Shown in pieces: positions 62,684-64,000 of a stretch of DNA of 64,000 nt; positions within the stretch are counted from its first letter, which is position 1, and each line of letters starts with the position of its first letter. The notes below the pieces were generated by a model that was not told the DNA's origin, did no database searches, and saw nothing but the letters and a program-made list of their open reading frames with translations. Position numbers and translations under genes: made by a program. The stretch comes from Youngiibacter fragilis 232.1 (GTDB lineage: Bacteria; Bacillota; Clostridia; Clostridiales; Clostridiaceae): contig NZ_AXUN02000203.1 in the NCBI RefSeq assembly GCF_000495435.3, forward strand, positions 17,448 through 81,447. Reading direction: 5' to 3'.

Positions 62684-63844
62684 CTATCTCTTTTCAAGGA
62701 TGAATTTCACCCTCTCCCTCAGGTCTTCGAATTCCTCAACCCTGAATATGAATGCGTAGTCGCCGAGCGCTTTGGAAAGTATCTTCGGTATCTCCCCATG
62801 ATAAAGTATTCCGGTGTTGTACCTGTACACTACCTCATCCACTGAATTCCTGTAGTTTGCCGTCAGCTTCCTTCCTGTGTAAACGCAGTAATATTTTCTA
62901 AGGAGGCTCGCATCATAGAAGTTCCTTGCAACTACCTGGGCATACTGCCTGTACATGTCTATGTCATTGGCAAAGTTCCATATGTCCACAGAGTAGCCTC
63001 CGGGTGGTCTGATATTTACCTCCAGGGCTACAAGCTCTCCCAGCTTTGTCCTGAAGAATTCGATATGGAAGAACCTCTCCTTGAGTCCGAAGGCAGCTAC
63101 AGCCTTCCTGCCCATCTCCTCAAGGTCATCAGGAATCTGCTTCTGTGAATAGTAAAAAATATCAAGGTCAGAGTTCACCACGTCCATTATCCCGTTGCTG
63201 AATATGAAACTTGACGAGAATACCACATTGCCATCCTGGTCTGCAAGACCGTCATAGCTGTGTATGTCCCCTTCTATGAACTCCTCGAGGATATACTCTT
63301 TACCCGCCCTTGTACTGAAGAAGTCTGTGACATCCCTTTCGCTTACAAGGAGCATGGTATCCTGTGCCCCCACTCCCATGTCCGGCTTTACCACCACCGG
63401 ATAGCCGTATTCGGCGATCAGGACCCTGGCTTCATCTTCATTTGTCACCACCGCACCTCTTGCAACAGGTATGCCGCATGACCTGAATACTTCCTTCATC
63501 TTCGACTTGTACTTCATCTTATCCATGTCACAGCTCTTCAGCCCATGTACATTGAAGTCGGTGCGCAGCCTGGCATCCTGCATGAGCCAGTGCTCATTGT
63601 GGGATTCGATCCTGTCTATCTTCCCGTACTTGTGCGTGAAGTACCCTATTGCCTTCAGCATTTCATCATAGTTTTCCATATTCTCTACCCTGTAGTATTC
63701 CGTCAGGGTCTTTTTAAGGTCGCTGTTCAATTCGTCAAACTTATCCTGTCCAAGCCCCAGAACATTCACGCCCTCAGCCTTCAGCCTCACGGCGAAGTTT
63801 GAATAGCCCCTTGGGAAATTGGGCGATATGAAAACATAGTTCAT
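62684..63844 (-). CDS. ATP-grasp carboxylate ligase
   Basis: A 386-residue ATP-grasp enzyme. Pre-ATP-grasp Rossmann region: MNYVFISPNFPRGYSNFA. Grasp domain with YPVVVKPDMGVGAQDT (ATP-lysine), EEFIEGDIHSYDGL and the Mg-binding EVNIRPPGGYSVD. It forms an amide, ester or thioester bond between a carboxylate and an acceptor via acyl phosphate; substrates unknown. ATG 63844 follows GGGAGG (10 bases); the frame up to 63880 is leader. Cotranscribed with the esterase. Not carB, purK or ddl by its motifs. Confidence 0.9.
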   Translation of the reverse strand: MNYVFISPNFPRGYSNFAVRLKAEGVNVLGLGQDKFDELNSDLKKTLTEYYRVENMENYDEMLKAIGYFTHKYGKIDRIESHNEHWLMQDARLRTDFNVHGLKSCDMDKMKYKSKMKEVFRSCGIPVARGAVVTNEDEARVLIAEYGYPVVVKPDMGVGAQDTMLLVSERDVTDFFSTRAGKEYILEEFIEGDIHSYDGLADQDGNVVFSSSFIFSNGIMDVVNSDLDIFYYSQKQIPDDLEEMGRKAVAAFGLKERFFHIEFFRTKLGELVALEVNIRPPGGYSVDIWNFANDIDMYRQYAQVVARNFYDASLLRKYYCVYTGRKLTANYRNSVDEVVYRYNTGILYHGEIPKILSKALGDYAFIFRVEEFEDLRERVKFILEKR

Positions 63845-63909
63845 TTTGATCCCGCCTCCCGAATCTTGCCCTGCCTGCAAAGCGCCTGCCAGACAACTGA
63901 ATTTTCTTA

Positions 63910-63918
63910 ATTATAGCA
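63910..63918 (-). promoter_or_regulatory. possible extended -10 promoter of the ATP-grasp operon
   Basis: Minus strand TGCTATAAT, an extended -10; no strong -35. The rest of 63845-64000 shows no gene. Confidence 0.35.
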
Positions 63919-64000
63919 CGATTTGAGCCCGAACGACATAAAAGCATTGATGCCACGTGTTCCCTGCACCCCTGCAAGGCCTGACTTTTACAGTTAACAA

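Noticed and set aside
1..64000. CRISPR arrays, rRNA, tRNA genes, insertion sequences
   Set aside because: I looked for spaced repeats, rRNA-like and CCA-ended cloverleaf sequences and transposase motifs and found none I could support.

Overview
The window looks like a chromosomal segment of a low-to-moderate GC, anaerobic Firmicute of the Clostridia. The evidence is anaerobic class III ribonucleotide reductase (nrdDG), T-box leaders read on tRNA (a Leu box on leuS and an Ile box on threonine dehydratase), strong GGAGG Shine-Dalgarno sites, many TTG and GTG starts, Firmicute-type housekeeping genes (relQ, pepV, helD, mscL) and HesB-like proteins of a clostridial type. Core genes use AGG heavily for arginine. 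I cannot name the species. I saw no rRNA, tRNA, CRISPR array, insertion sequence or prophage.

Layout. 0-7.2 kb: partial CYTH protein, T-box/leuS, a YgbA-type protein, nrdDG and an unknown protein. 7.2-16.3 kb, the most rearranged part: a possible small-RNA unit with a Fur-like box, two tandem HesB-like genes, an AAA/DUF4143 ATPase of foreign look, a decayed ROK-kinase/HesB chimera, a DUF2812-PadR pair, an intact ROK sugar kinase, and an operon of VWA-metallopeptidase, MoxR-type ATPase and 22-residue-repeat protein. 16.4-25.4 kb: relQ, a four-domain CoA-disulfide-reductase/rhodanese/TusA/DsrE fusion with its ArsR regulator, an SDR, tkt, a phosphoesterase and tyrS. 25.5-33 kb: P-loop protein, tiny zinc protein, trpS, T-box/threonine dehydratase, LemA, DUF2207 and a HAD phosphatase. 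33.3-41.2 kb: MarR-MATE, prfC, apeB, a cation exporter and an OFA-family transporter. 41.4-50.4 kb: Schlafen-AlbA_2 regulator, helD, ftsH, pepV, lepB, mscL and a YdjC/ChbG deacetylase. 50.6-64 kb: ABC exporter, antitoxin-like remnant, ung, phosphodiesterase, AbiE toxin-antitoxin pair, aldo/keto reductase with MerR, GAF-Fis regulator, HAD phosphatase, DUF554, esterase and ATP-grasp ligase.

How genes work together. nrdD and nrdG form an anaerobic dNTP-synthesis operon under a promoter that carries an NrdR-like box. PadR/DUF2812, MarR/MATE, MerR/AKR and ArsR/CoADR are regulator-target pairs with visible operators or operator-like palindromes. The MoxR, VWA and repeat genes overlap or abut and probably make one chaperone-like complex. 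The LemA, DUF2207 and HAD genes are co-directional and closely spaced.

The most informative hidden structure is at 9991-10568. The 3' end of a ROK gene is joined to a 5'-truncated HesB pair at a shared 10-bp sequence that also occurs in both intact genes. This is the junction expected of a tandem duplication of the HesB-to-ROK interval, followed by decay and arrival of the DUF4143 ATPase gene. The AT-richer ATPase, AlbA_2 and AbiE genes look horizontally acquired.
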